Assembly (NCBI GenBank): GCA_958418815.1
Contig: CATZGB010000018.1
Coordinates: 1-57,441 of the forward strand
Source: an uncultured Bacteroidales bacterium
GTDB taxonomy: Bacteria; Bacteroidota; Bacteroidia; Bacteroidales; Muribaculaceae
Direction: 5' to 3'
DNA: 57,441 bases
The notes under the pieces were generated by a model. The model was not told where the DNA came from. It saw nothing but the letters and a program-made list of their open reading frames with translations, and did not search any database. The translations under genes and the position numbers were made by a program. Positions 46,535 to 54,787 of the stretch are shown piece by piece (positions within the stretch are counted from its first letter, which is position 1; every line of letters starts with the position of its first letter).

Positions 46535-47200
46535 ATGGAAGAAACAAAAATATCAGTACAAGGAAAGGGCGCGATTCATGTCGTTCCCGATGTGACACGC
46601 CTTGAAGTGACAATAGAACAATGGTTTGCCGACTATGGAAAGGCTTTCGCACAGGCTAAGGAAAATTCGGCGTGGATGGTCAAGATTCTTGAATACAACA
46701 AAAAGCCCGGCAATCTGGCCAAGACTGTCAGATTCAACATTGAAGACTATACCGAGAATGAATATGACGATGATGACCATTATATCGGAAAGAAGAAAAA
46801 TGGCTTCATGCTCGAACAGCGCATAAAGATTGACCTTCCGATAGACAACTATCTGGTGAACTGCATTGTGCGAGGTGTTGGCAAGTTCATTCCTTCTGCC
46901 CAGATCAACATCAGCTATACACTTCAGGATGAGCGACCAAGCCAGTTGAAAATGCTTGCCCGCGCAGTCAGCGACGCACGAGACAAAGCCAAGATTATGG
47001 CAGAGGCCGGAGGTTGTAGGCTTGGTAAGGTGGTCAGCATAGATTATCGCCATCAGAACATACATGTTATGTCACAGGCGAGAAACATTCACTCGAATAC
47101 CGAGGCAAAAGCTTCGACACCCGGCTCTCTCGACATCACGCCCGACGACCTTGTTATTTCTGATACAGTGGATGTGACTTTTGAGTTAGTCAATTCTTAA
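46535..47200 (+). CDS. SIMPL (DUF541) domain protein without signal peptide
   Basis: 221 residues. Starts MEETKISVQGKGAIHVVPDV, followed by the pattern TRLEVTIEQWFADYGKAFAQ and the C-terminal LKMLARAVSDARDKAKIMAE AGGCRLGKVVSIDYR typical of SIMPL proteins. Known family members are usually secreted or periplasmic; here there is no N-terminal hydrophobic segment, so it should be cytoplasmic. It is 7 bases behind the radical SAM gene, so the two are probably translated together. Function in this setting unknown. Confidence 0.8.
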   Translation: MEETKISVQGKGAIHVVPDVTRLEVTIEQWFADYGKAFAQAKENSAWMVKILEYNKKPGNLAKTVRFNIEDYTENEYDDDDHYIGKKKNGFMLEQRIKIDLPIDNYLVNCIVRGVGKFIPSAQINISYTLQDERPSQLKMLARAVSDARDKAKIMAEAGGCRLGKVVSIDYRHQNIHVMSQARNIHSNTEAKASTPGSLDITPDDLVISDTVDVTFELVNS

Positions 47201-47233
47201 ACCGTATGACAAAATCCGTTGATTATAACTCCT

Positions 47234-48334
47234 ATGAGCGAATTTGATGAGTACATAGTCCATGGTGAACCGGGACAGAAGGAGAAGGCGGACGCTTGGC
47301 AGACGGCTATTGGTCTTCAGGATGTGGATGGGTTGAAGGTGTCTCCCTATCTACTTGACACTGCGCGTCGGCATATCGAGGGTGACATATCCATTGATGA
47401 GGCTCGCGACCGCATCAAGGCTTACTATGAGACTAAGTCCGGGCATGATGCTGTGGATGAAGAAGGAGATAAGGCTTCTGTCAACATCGCAAGGATTCTC
47501 TATGAACCATCTTTCGCATTTTCGCTTATCGGGCTAACTTCAATCCATCGGCGTATCTTTGAAGGTGTCTTCAAGTTTGCCGGACAGTTGCGAAAGGTTG
47601 AGCTTAGCAAAAAAGAATGGGTACTTGGAGGAAATGCCTCAGTAAGCTACCAACCGGCTATCGACTTGCGCGAAGCTATCGAATATGACCTGTCACGGGA
47701 GAAAGAGTTTGACTATTCTAATCGTCCAATGGCGGAGATTATCAGGCACCTGTCTCAGTTCATTGCGGACCTATGGCAGATACATCCTTTCAGGGAAGGA
47801 AATACCCGCACTACTGCTGTATTTCTGATAAAGTACCTTCGCTCAATGGGTATTCCGGTAACCAACGATATGTTTAAGGAACATTCATGGTATTTCCGCA
47901 ATGCCCTCGTCAGGGCATCATATAAAGGATTGAATATTTCGCCTACGACAGAGTTTGTAGAACTATTCCTGCGCAATGTGATTCTCGGCGAAAAGAATGA
48001 ACTTCGCAACCGTGATATGCTTGTCGGAGCTTCCCTTCCTGCTCCTGCAATTCAAAGTGTAACCGAAGATAGTCCAAAGAGCAATATTTGCACTTTAGAC
48101 TGCACTTTGGAGGAAACAGCCATACTACGCTGTATCGAATCCAATCCCAAGATGACCCAAAAGGAAATGGCTTCGACAATTCGTAAATCAGAGCGCACAG
48201 TCAAGACCATTACGTCAGCCCTCGTCGAGAAAGGAATCATTGTGCGTCGCAACGGTCGTCGCAACGGCTGGTGGGAAATCCTCACTAAAGAAATTATTGG
48301 ATCATTTTCGCCCAACTTAACAACTGAATCATGA
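47234..48334 (+). CDS. Fic family protein with VbhA-like N-terminus and winged-helix C-terminus
   Basis: 366 residues from MSEFDEYIVHGEPGQ. The N-terminal 60 residues (KADAWQTAIGLQDVDGLKVS, RRHIEGDISIDEARDRI) resemble the VbhA-type antitoxin module. The Fic core is at about 90-240, with GLTSIHRRIFEGVFKFAGQL and the active motif HPFREGNTRTTAVF. The C-terminus is a winged helix (MTQKEMASTIRKSERTVKTI). Such enzymes transfer AMP or other nucleotides to target proteins. A short upstream ORF from 47206 (MTKSVDYNSYERI-stop) looks like the natural N-terminus in another frame, so the gene may carry a one-base frameshift at 47236-47245. Confidence 0.8.
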   Translation: MSEFDEYIVHGEPGQKEKADAWQTAIGLQDVDGLKVSPYLLDTARRHIEGDISIDEARDRIKAYYETKSGHDAVDEEGDKASVNIARILYEPSFAFSLIGLTSIHRRIFEGVFKFAGQLRKVELSKKEWVLGGNASVSYQPAIDLREAIEYDLSREKEFDYSNRPMAEIIRHLSQFIADLWQIHPFREGNTRTTAVFLIKYLRSMGIPVTNDMFKEHSWYFRNALVRASYKGLNISPTTEFVELFLRNVILGEKNELRNRDMLVGASLPAPAIQSVTEDSPKSNICTLDCTLEETAILRCIESNPKMTQKEMASTIRKSERTVKTITSALVEKGIIVRRNGRRNGWWEILTKEIIGSFSPNLTTES

Positions 48335-48392
48335 CACTACCGATAAATTTTAAGACTGTCTTTCATTCCTCGTCCGTATCCCCTGCTATTAA

Positions 48393-48668
48393 GGAGAAGA
48401 ATGTATCTCGCGGGCGTTGCTCAATGGTAACGAAAATGAAAATGACCCTGTAAATGACCCTGCAAAAGGAGAAGAGACTCTTGAAAAGAATCTTCATTCA
48501 ATATATAATATAATTAAAGGTAATCCTTCAGCGACTTACTCTGACATTGCTAATCAATTAAATAAATCAATCGCTACAGTAAAAAGAAATCTTCAAAAAT
48601 TGAAAGAGTTTGGCATTATCAAAAGAGAGGGAGCTGACAAAACCGGCAGATGGATAATTCTGAAATAA
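48393..48668 (+). pseudogene. 3' relic with winged-helix domain
   Basis: The open frame 48393-48668 has no ATG at its beginning and only a TTG at 48417. The C-terminus is a winged helix (YNIIKGNPSATYSDIANQLN, then SIATVKRNLQKLKEFGIIK and DKTGRWIIL) like the end of AlbA-type or Fic-associated ATP-binding regulators. Upstream sequence does not supply the rest. Inferred: the remaining end of a deleted gene; a short expressed regulator is less likely. Confidence 0.5.
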
Positions 48669-48671
48669 CCT

Positions 48672-48701
48672 CTGTTTTTGAACGGTATCAAGTAACTTTG
48701 T
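48672..48701 (+). promoter_or_regulatory. Promoter of the SF1 helicase gene
   Basis: TAACTTTG at 48694-48701, 14 bases before the start codon; TCTG at 48672-48675 is a weak -33 box. Suggests a very short leader. Confidence 0.5.
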
Positions 48702-48715
48702 AGGCATAGTAACAG

Positions 48716-51445
48716 ATGAATCTCGAAAATCATATCATAATAATCAATGGGGTGGACAAGACATATCAGGTTGATTCCATCCGACTTGACGGTTATAAAT
48801 ACGCCATCAAATTTCAGAATACTGATAAAATCTATTCTTACTCAAGAGACAATGTTTTGTGGCTAACAAATCCGATTACAATAGATTTTGAGAACTGTCA
48901 CATTTTTGTCAATGGCATAAAGGAAAAGAATATTCAGGCAGTTCATTTGTTTGCCCAAAATACAACTAAATATTATGCTATAACTTATAGTAAAGGTTTT
49001 GTCAAACATTACTCAGGAAGCGAGGTTGACATTCGTCGTTCATGTTTGACCGGTGAGGCAATAAACGTGTTTGATTATCTTAAACAATGTGCGGGAATAA
49101 ATACTCTTGGGATTAATGTGGAGGATGAATCGTCAGAAGGAATATTATCATCGGTTTATGCCCGAATTGATTTTGTTGATGAATCAACCGTTGCATCCAG
49201 TTATATTAACCCCAATCAGGGTATAAAACGTTTTAATCTTGAAACTCCATTATTCCCTTTTGGCTGCAACTCAAGTCAGATGCGAGCTGTGAAAGCAGCT
49301 CTAACCAATCAGATAAGTGTTATCCAAGGACCTCCGGGAACAGGTAAGACTCAGACGATTCTCAACATTATCGCGAACCTGTTGAGAGATAAGAAATCTG
49401 TTTTAGTGGTTTCCAATAATAACTCCGCGACAGAGAATGTATTGGAAAAACTCGCTAAAAATGGGCTCGATTTTCTGGTTGCTTCATTAGGCAAAAAAGA
49501 GAATAAAGAAGCTTTTATTGCAAATCAACCTCCGTTGAATCCGCAAATTCAAACGTGGAACAAAACCACAATGGAGACAAACCGTGCATATCAAGAAGTC
49601 AAAGACAGCCTTGAGAAAGTCGAAAACATCTTCGATATGCAGGAAAGGCTGGCAATATGCCGTCAGGAATTAGCTGAGGTAGAAGTAGAAATGTCTCATT
49701 ATAAACAAGAGCATCCCGATAAATTCAGCAATAAAGAAATCAAGACATCCTCATCCAAGATTCTCAAAATATTAAGTCGAATAAAAACATTCTCAATTAA
49801 ATATCAACATGACTCAAATGGCCTTTTGAATCGTGTCAAACGTCTTTTTGATAAATTCAGTCTTGAACTACGTCTTAGATTATCACTTGAGATAAACGAT
49901 GAATTGACAGCTGAATCAATTCCCCGGATTGTCTCATTGCTTGATTGGCTGTTCTATATCCGTAGAGTTGATGAACTTAGATCTGAGATTGATGATTTAG
50001 AGGCCAATCTGTCTCAACTTAATGCTGAGGCTCGAATGAAATCTCTGACTGAAAGTTCAATGGCTATCCTTAAAACATCTTTAGCCAAACGATATAAGGA
50101 GGAACGCCCGATCATAGCTTCTCTTAAGGATTTATTTAATAATGGCGAATCTGTATTAGCGGATTATCCTATCGTACTTAGCACCACATTCTCATCCAAG
50201 ACCTGTTTCAATAGTGACACAATCTTTGACTATGTCATTATGGATGAAGCATCTCAGGTATCAGTTGAAACCGGTTTGTTGGCTCTTACATGCGCGAAAA
50301 ATGCTGTTATAGTTGGAGATACCATGCAACTGCCGAATGTTATTACCGAGGATGATAGAATAAAATTAGATGAAATCAGAAAATCTACTAATATCCCCGA
50401 TTCATACGATGCTGCCAATCATAGCTTCTTAAGTTCTGTATTAGCGACAATTCCAAACGTTCCAGAGACACTGCTTCGTGAACATTACCGTTGTCATCCC
50501 GATATAATCAATTTTTGCAATCAGAAGTTTTATGGTGGGAATCTGCTCATCATGACAAAACGGAACGATAACGAAAAACATCTGCTCGCGCTAACAACAG
50601 CTCCCGGACAACATTGCAGAGGACATTATAACCAACGCGAAATCGATGCTGTGAAAATTGAGTTGATGCCTTTGCTTGATAATTTCGAGGAGACTGGTAT
50701 TATCGCCCCATACAATAATCAGGTTAATCAATTCAGCAATCAGATTCCTGACATTGAAGTCGCCACAGTGCATAAATATCAAGGGCGGGAAAAAGATACC
50801 ATCATTATGAGCGTCACAGATGATTCGATTACTGAATTCACTGATAACGCCAATCTTCTGAATGTTGCTGTCTCACGAGCCAAAAACAAATTTTGCCTTG
50901 TCGTTTCCGGTAATCCACAGGAGCTGAACGGTAATATTCATGATCTAATCAATTACATCAAATATCAGCAAGGAATCGTTATACAGAGTAAACTTCGCTC
51001 AATATTCGATTATCTCTTTTCTCAAATTCATACATATAATCGCGAAAACGAGCCAGTATCTGAATACGATTCAGAGAATTTGACTTTTGATTTGATTGAA
51101 AGTATACGAGTCAATTATCCTCATCTGTCTCACATCAAAGTCCTTTGCCATTATCCCGTTAGATATCTTATAAACGATACACAAGGTTTATCGGAACGTG
51201 AGAGACAATACGTACTGCATCCATCAACGCATATTGACTTCTTGATTATCAACCGAGTAACTAAAGAATCTCTTCTTGCGATAGAGACTGATGGCTATAG
51301 TTTCCACAATGAAAAGACTGAACAGTTTCAAAGAGACCGGATGAAAGACAAAATCCTTGCATTATATGGTCTTCCACTACTTCGGCTTTCAACAGTTGGG
51401 CATGGTGAAGAGCAGAAAATAGTAGATATGCTAAATAAGAAATAA
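48716..51445 (+). CDS. SF1 (UPF1/DNA2-like) helicase with PD-(D/E)XK-like C-terminus
   Basis: 909 residues. The N-terminal 170 residues are unassigned. SF1 motifs: Walker A QGPPGTGKTQT near 205, MDEASQVSVETGLLAL (Walker B near 509), GDTMQLP, REHYRCHPDIINFCN, HKYQGREKDTIIMS and NVAVSRAKNKF. A coiled insertion lies between motifs I and II (about 290-450). The C-terminus (HPSTHIDFLIINR, IETDGYSFHN, RDRMKDKILALYGLPLLRL) has the D...E-x-D pattern of Vsr/DUF2726-like nucleases. Helicase-nuclease single chains of this sort occur among phage-defence genes; the role here is inferred from that. Confidence 0.85.
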   Translation: MNLENHIIIINGVDKTYQVDSIRLDGYKYAIKFQNTDKIYSYSRDNVLWLTNPITIDFENCHIFVNGIKEKNIQAVHLFAQNTTKYYAITYSKGFVKHYSGSEVDIRRSCLTGEAINVFDYLKQCAGINTLGINVEDESSEGILSSVYARIDFVDESTVASSYINPNQGIKRFNLETPLFPFGCNSSQMRAVKAALTNQISVIQGPPGTGKTQTILNIIANLLRDKKSVLVVSNNNSATENVLEKLAKNGLDFLVASLGKKENKEAFIANQPPLNPQIQTWNKTTMETNRAYQEVKDSLEKVENIFDMQERLAICRQELAEVEVEMSHYKQEHPDKFSNKEIKTSSSKILKILSRIKTFSIKYQHDSNGLLNRVKRLFDKFSLELRLRLSLEINDELTAESIPRIVSLLDWLFYIRRVDELRSEIDDLEANLSQLNAEARMKSLTESSMAILKTSLAKRYKEERPIIASLKDLFNNGESVLADYPIVLSTTFSSKTCFNSDTIFDYVIMDEASQVSVETGLLALTCAKNAVIVGDTMQLPNVITEDDRIKLDEIRKSTNIPDSYDAANHSFLSSVLATIPNVPETLLREHYRCHPDIINFCNQKFYGGNLLIMTKRNDNEKHLLALTTAPGQHCRGHYNQREIDAVKIELMPLLDNFEETGIIAPYNNQVNQFSNQIPDIEVATVHKYQGREKDTIIMSVTDDSITEFTDNANLLNVAVSRAKNKFCLVVSGNPQELNGNIHDLINYIKYQQGIVIQSKLRSIFDYLFSQIHTYNRENEPVSEYDSENLTFDLIESIRVNYPHLSHIKVLCHYPVRYLINDTQGLSERERQYVLHPSTHIDFLIINRVTKESLLAIETDGYSFHNEKTEQFQRDRMKDKILALYGLPLLRLSTVGHGEEQKIVDMLNKK

Positions 51446-51454
51446 AATACGATA

Positions 51455-51817
51455 ATGGATTATAGCAAGAAATATCAAGAACTTGTGAAGTTATCGCATA
51501 GCGATATTCCTGAGATAAAAGAGAAGGCTGATGCGTGGCTTATCGGCATTGGGCTTCAGGAAGCAGCGGAACTGAAGGTTTCAGCGTTTCTGCTTGATTT
51601 GGCAATCAGAAACGTAAAGGGCGAAATCTCCCGTGACGAAGTTTGTCAGTTGTTAAACGCTCGTTACGCCAATATGCCAAAAACTGAGAAAAAGCGCGGT
51701 AACGGATTGGATGGAGATTACGAAATCATACCTCCCGATTCTCCAAGAATAAAGGAAATTGAAGAATGGAGTCGAAAAATTCGTCCAGGTCTTTACACAA
51801 ATACCGATAAAAAATAG
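51455..51817 (+). CDS. Orphan VbhA-like antitoxin, probable fic relic
   Basis: 120 residues. Positions 21-75 match the N-terminus of the Fic protein at 47234: KADAWLIGIGLQEAAELKVS and VKGEISRDEVCQLLNARY align with KADAWQTAIGLQ... and ...IEGDISIDEARDRIKAYY. No Fic core follows. Just past its stop, 18 bases GAGCAATATTTGCACTTT (51824-51841) are identical to 48079-48096, near the 3' end of that fic gene. Either a free antitoxin able to hold Fic in check or an internal deletion product of a second fic gene. Ten bases behind the helicase. Confidence 0.65.
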   Translation: MDYSKKYQELVKLSHSDIPEIKEKADAWLIGIGLQEAAELKVSAFLLDLAIRNVKGEISRDEVCQLLNARYANMPKTEKKRGNGLDGDYEIIPPDSPRIKEIEEWSRKIRPGLYTNTDKK

Positions 51818-51887
51818 TTCAATGAGCAATATTTGCACTTTGAGAGAACCGTATTACAGGAAATAGTTTCACCGCATCAGATTAGAC

Positions 51888-51932
51888 AATCTGCGACAAA
51901 ATTTGTCGCATAAACAAATTAAGTCGCAGATT
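51888..51932. terminator. Nested palindromes, terminator candidate
   Basis: AATCTGCGAC (51888-51897) pairs with GTCGCAGATT (51923-51932), followed by TTCAATT; inside is the near-perfect palindrome GCGACAAAATTTGTCGC (51893-51909). The two structures are mutually exclusive. It separates the plus-strand operon from the minus-strand genes. Confidence 0.5.
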
Positions 51933-51937
51933 TTCAA

Positions 51938-52231
51938 TTACTCAAATTCGAGTTGCTCCAGTAACATTCTTTCAGTGTCGCGTTTGAAATCAGTACGATT
52001 GTATCTCTCACCGGAACACATTTCACAACTGCAGGGTTGCCCGGTAGTGCGATATACCTGACACCATTTTACTTTGCGAAGTTCTTTCCAAGTTGCAGCT
52101 TTTCGAATTGGTCCATGTGAACCAAACTCAACATACACGGGAGCAAATGCTCTAAAAATAGTGCGTAACCTATTACGCCACACGCGTTTCTTTTGGATGC
52201 GTCGCCACGCACGGGGTGATGTTCTGTCCAT
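51938..52231 (-). CDS. Small basic protein with CxCxxC motif
   Basis: 97 residues from ATG at 52231. A highly basic start (RTSPRAWRRIQKKRVWRNRL) is followed by GQPCSCEMCSGERYNRTDFK, a compact Cys cluster that could bind a metal. Similar short basic CSC-x-MC proteins occur in Bacteroidales genomes as far as I recall; no function is known. Last of three co-oriented minus-strand genes. Confidence 0.6.
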   Translation of the reverse strand: MDRTSPRAWRRIQKKRVWRNRLRTIFRAFAPVYVEFGSHGPIRKAATWKELRKVKWCQVYRTTGQPCSCEMCSGERYNRTDFKRDTERMLLEQLEFE

Positions 52232-52346
52232 CGTCACGTTCAATTATTGATTTCAGGAACGTGAAGTTTAAAGAGGACATAGTATAATTTTCATTCATAA
52301 GTCTTAGTTTTTTAAGTCTAACATGCAACAATAATTGTGCCAAAGT

Positions 52347-52925
52347 TCATTTAGACGCTTGAAGTTGTTTCAGGATTTTTGCCCGGACTTCCTCGAATGA
52401 CAAGGGCGTGAAATTGTTGTTGTCAACTCCGACATCAAGTTGAGTCGGATAAAGATACTGGAGACGACCGGCATCTATTCCGGTATTGGAGGGGCGAGTG
52501 TGAACGTGTCCGAACAACTGCCACACATCTTCCTTGTATCCGCCCTCAAAACACAGGTATGGATAATGGCTGAGGTAGATTTTCTTTTTTCCAATCTCTA
52601 TGCGCATCGCCATTGCAACATGTTCAAAGCGTTCTATAAAGCCCTGCCTGATGTTTTTGAGATCGTGATTACCGAGAATTAGATAAATCTTGCCATTAAG
52701 CCGATTAAGAATCTTATTCCACTCTTCTGAGCCTCCAAGGCAAAAGTCGCCAAGGTGGAACACTGTATCGTCTTCACCGACAATACTATTCCAGTTGGTT
52801 ATCATCGCCTCGTTCATCTCGTCAGTGCTTTTGAAAGGACGCTGACAATATTGGATGATATTGGTATGATTGAAATGGGTATCAGATGTGAAGAACACCT
52901 TATCACCATCAAATTTATAGTTCAT
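52347..52925 (-). CDS. Metallophosphoesterase
   Basis: 192 residues. Calcineurin-like motifs in order: FTSDTHFNHTN (DxH), LGDFCLGG (GD), LILGNHD (GNHD), LSHYPY (H) and FGHVHTRP (GHxH). A two-metal phosphoesterase of the compact YfcE-like size class; substrate unknown. The start overlaps the end of a second phosphoesterase gene by 11 bases, so the two are co-translated. Confidence 0.88.
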   Translation of the reverse strand: MNYKFDGDKVFFTSDTHFNHTNIIQYCQRPFKSTDEMNEAMITNWNSIVGEDDTVFHLGDFCLGGSEEWNKILNRLNGKIYLILGNHDLKNIRQGFIERFEHVAMAMRIEIGKKKIYLSHYPYLCFEGGYKEDVWQLFGHVHTRPSNTGIDAGRLQYLYPTQLDVGVDNNNFTPLSFEEVRAKILKQLQASK

Positions 52926-53694
52926 TGTCTTCTATTTCTATTATGGCATCCCGGCGGAAACTGGTTTGCTCTCCGTGGAATGTGTAGCCAAGCTGATTGC
53001 ATATACACCGGGTATTGCCGATTATTTTGTTTATGTTTCGATGTGAATGACCATATATCCAATAGGCTATACGACTATCGGCTATATAGTTGCCCAATTC
53101 CACGGTGAATGCGCCGTTGATTGGACTTCTTTTGAACTCATCAGCCATCAACGCAAAAGACGGTACATGGTGTGTGGCGACAATAACGTGCCGAGCCTTA
53201 CTTTCAGCCATACTCCGCTCAATGAATTCGCGGCACATTTCATGTTCCTGATTGAAACGCTGAGCAGAAAGTCGGAACTGTCCGTTGCGTATTCTATGGA
53301 AATCGGTTACACCTCGCTCGGTCTGGAATTCCTCGTAGGGAGGAATCTTTGCCCAAAGAGTAGATGCTATCAGCTCTATATCCTTAGAGATTGGAATAAC
53401 GCAGTTATAGACCGCCTTGACATTCGGGCGAATGTTGAGTTGCCAACCTTCGTGAAGCTCGTTAATGTTAAAACCTTTATAGAGCTCGTGATTACCGGGA
53501 ATGACTATTGTCTGCTGGAAGTTCTCGGCACACCAACCCCAGAACGGATGCCGTTCGTAGTTTTCATCTCCGAGATAACCGATGTCACCGGCAAGAACGA
53601 GTATGTCGCCGACTGGCAGTAAGGGATTTTCTTTGAGCCATCTGCTGTTTTCATGAAACTCCAGATGTAAATCAGATGCATATTGGATTTTCAT
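52915..53694 (-). CDS. Metallophosphoesterase, longer paralog
   Basis: 259 residues. Motifs: YASDLHLEFH (DxH), LAGDIGYLGD (GD), VIPGNHELYKG (GNH[E]), VATHHVPSFA (H) and YGHSHRNINK (GHxH). A calcineurin-like hydrolase, first gene of a minus-strand operon with 52347-52925 and the small basic protein. Two different phosphoesterases side by side in cargo suggest action on a nucleotide or nucleic-acid end; this is inference. Confidence 0.85.
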   Translation of the reverse strand: MKIQYASDLHLEFHENSRWLKENPLLPVGDILVLAGDIGYLGDENYERHPFWGWCAENFQQTIVIPGNHELYKGFNINELHEGWQLNIRPNVKAVYNCVIPISKDIELIASTLWAKIPPYEEFQTERGVTDFHRIRNGQFRLSAQRFNQEHEMCREFIERSMAESKARHVIVATHHVPSFALMADEFKRSPINGAFTVELGNYIADSRIAYWIYGHSHRNINKIIGNTRCICNQLGYTFHGEQTSFRRDAIIEIEDNEL

Positions 53695-53786
53695 ACATTT
53701 TTTGTTTAGTTATTGAAACGTTGGTACTTACTGTGTCCGCAGCTAATCGTGGTAGAGAAGGTTATACCAGTATGGACACAAAAAAA

Positions 53787-54018
53787 CAACTGTCGGGAAG
53801 TTGGTAAAGACTTTCCGACAGTTGGTGTATTTCAGTTCGTCTGTTTTGACGATTAATTTATCTCGGTAGAGCCACTGAAACAACGCAGTCGGGAATTTCC
53901 GCGTAATGATGTAGTATTTGCTGACAGCACACAAGGCATGCTTTCGGAGCGTTTTAAGCTCTGAATGCCTGTTGTAGTTGGTATATCATAGTACTGTCTA
54001 AACATCTGTTTCAGAATT
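53787..54018 (-). ncRNA. Candidate structured RNA or attenuated leader upstream of the phosphoesterases
   Basis: A promoter at 54027-54059 (minus) points into this stretch. It contains a two-part hairpin (AGGCAT 53934-53939 with ATGCCT 53965-53970, inner GAGC/GCTC) and ends in a clear terminator: CAACTGTCGG (from 53824 leftward) paired with its complement at 53787-53796, then seven T. Readthrough would continue into the gene at 53694. A start-less open frame (from about 53986 to 53743, TTG possible at 53934) crosses the terminator, so a small protein is an alternative. Confidence 0.45.
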
Positions 54019-54026
54019 TGTGGGCG

Positions 54027-54059
54027 CAAAGTTAATACTTTTTTTACAATTCAACCAAA
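54027..54059 (-). promoter_or_regulatory. Promoter upstream of the RNA/leader
   Basis: Minus strand TTTG (54056-54059), 21-base spacer, TAACTTTG (54027-54034). Confidence 0.6.
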
Positions 54060-54163
54060 TTATTTTTAGAATCTGAATATTTTACGCCTAATCTCGTTCA
54101 TAAAAGTACAACATATAATACTCTATCCATTCCAAAGACTTTTGCTGGGCAATTGTATTCATG

Positions 54164-54219
54164 AAAGTATGTTTTATTATACTTTTATTTGGTTGCGTCA
54201 GGATTTCTTGCTATCTTTG
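54164..54219 (+). promoter_or_regulatory. Promoter and operator-like repeat of the hip operon
   Basis: TTTG at 54188-54191, 20-base spacer, TATCTTTG at 54212-54219. An inverted repeat AAAGTAT (54164-54170) and ATACTTT (54179-54185) touches the -33 box, a fitting place for HipB autorepression. Confidence 0.65.
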
Positions 54220-54243
54220 CACAAAAGTTTATTATGTCATACT

Positions 54244-54444
54244 ATGGAGCTTAAAGATATAATGAAGCAACGTAGGGAAATCCTATCCCTCACACAACAG
54301 GATCTCGCTGAAATGGCGCAGGTCGGAGTTGCCACAATCAAGGATATTGAGCGTGGCAAAGGAAATCCAGCGTTAAATACCGTAAAGAAGATTCTTGAAG
54401 TGCTTGGTATTGAGATAGATTATAAGGTACGACAGACTATATAA
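54244..54444 (+). CDS. hipB: HipB-like HTH antitoxin/repressor
   Basis: 66 residues from MELKDIMKQRREILSLTQQD; upstream extension of the frame covers the promoter and is rejected. XRE helix-turn-helix (LAEMAQVGVATIKDIERGKG, NPALNTVKKILEVLGI). First gene of a three-gene hip operon, 13 bases before hipS. Expected to repress the operon. Confidence 0.85.
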   Translation: MELKDIMKQRREILSLTQQDLAEMAQVGVATIKDIERGKGNPALNTVKKILEVLGIEIDYKVRQTI

Positions 54445-54457
54445 TTACCGTTGACAG

Positions 54458-54787
54458 ATGAGAGAATTAGCAGTATATTACAATGATACAGAAGCCGGAA
54501 TACTTACTGAAAAATATCCCGGTGCAGACTATACGTTCCAGTACAAAGAAGACTATATAAATTCCGCATTGCCTCCGATTTCAGCGACTTTACCCAAGCA
54601 AAGCACCGCATTCAATTCCGAGCATCTTTTCCCATTTTTTTCTAATATGGTTCCTGAAGGAGCCAATCGACGGGTTATATGCCGTTCGCTAAGAATTGAT
54701 GAGAATGATTTTTTCGGGATTCTTGAAGCTATGGCCGACAAAGACTTCATCGGAGCGGTAAATATAAGGAGGATTAACAATGACTGA
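54458..54787 (+). CDS. hipS: HipS-like protein (HipA N-subdomain)
   Basis: 109 residues corresponding to the N-terminal subdomain 1 of HipA (YYNDTEAGILTEKYPGADYT, LPPISATLPKQSTAF, HLFPFFSNMVPEGANRRVIC). Separate from the kinase and overlapping it by 8 bases. In the characterised HipBST system this short protein, not HipB, is the antitoxin. Assigned by architecture. Confidence 0.8.
   Translation: MRELAVYYNDTEAGILTEKYPGADYTFQYKEDYINSALPPISATLPKQSTAFNSEHLFPFFSNMVPEGANRRVICRSLRIDENDFFGILEAMADKDFIGAVNIRRINND

Noticed and set aside
53743..53934. 63-residue minus-strand gene
   Set aside because: Only a TTG start and the frame runs through a strong terminator; kept as an alternative to the RNA call.
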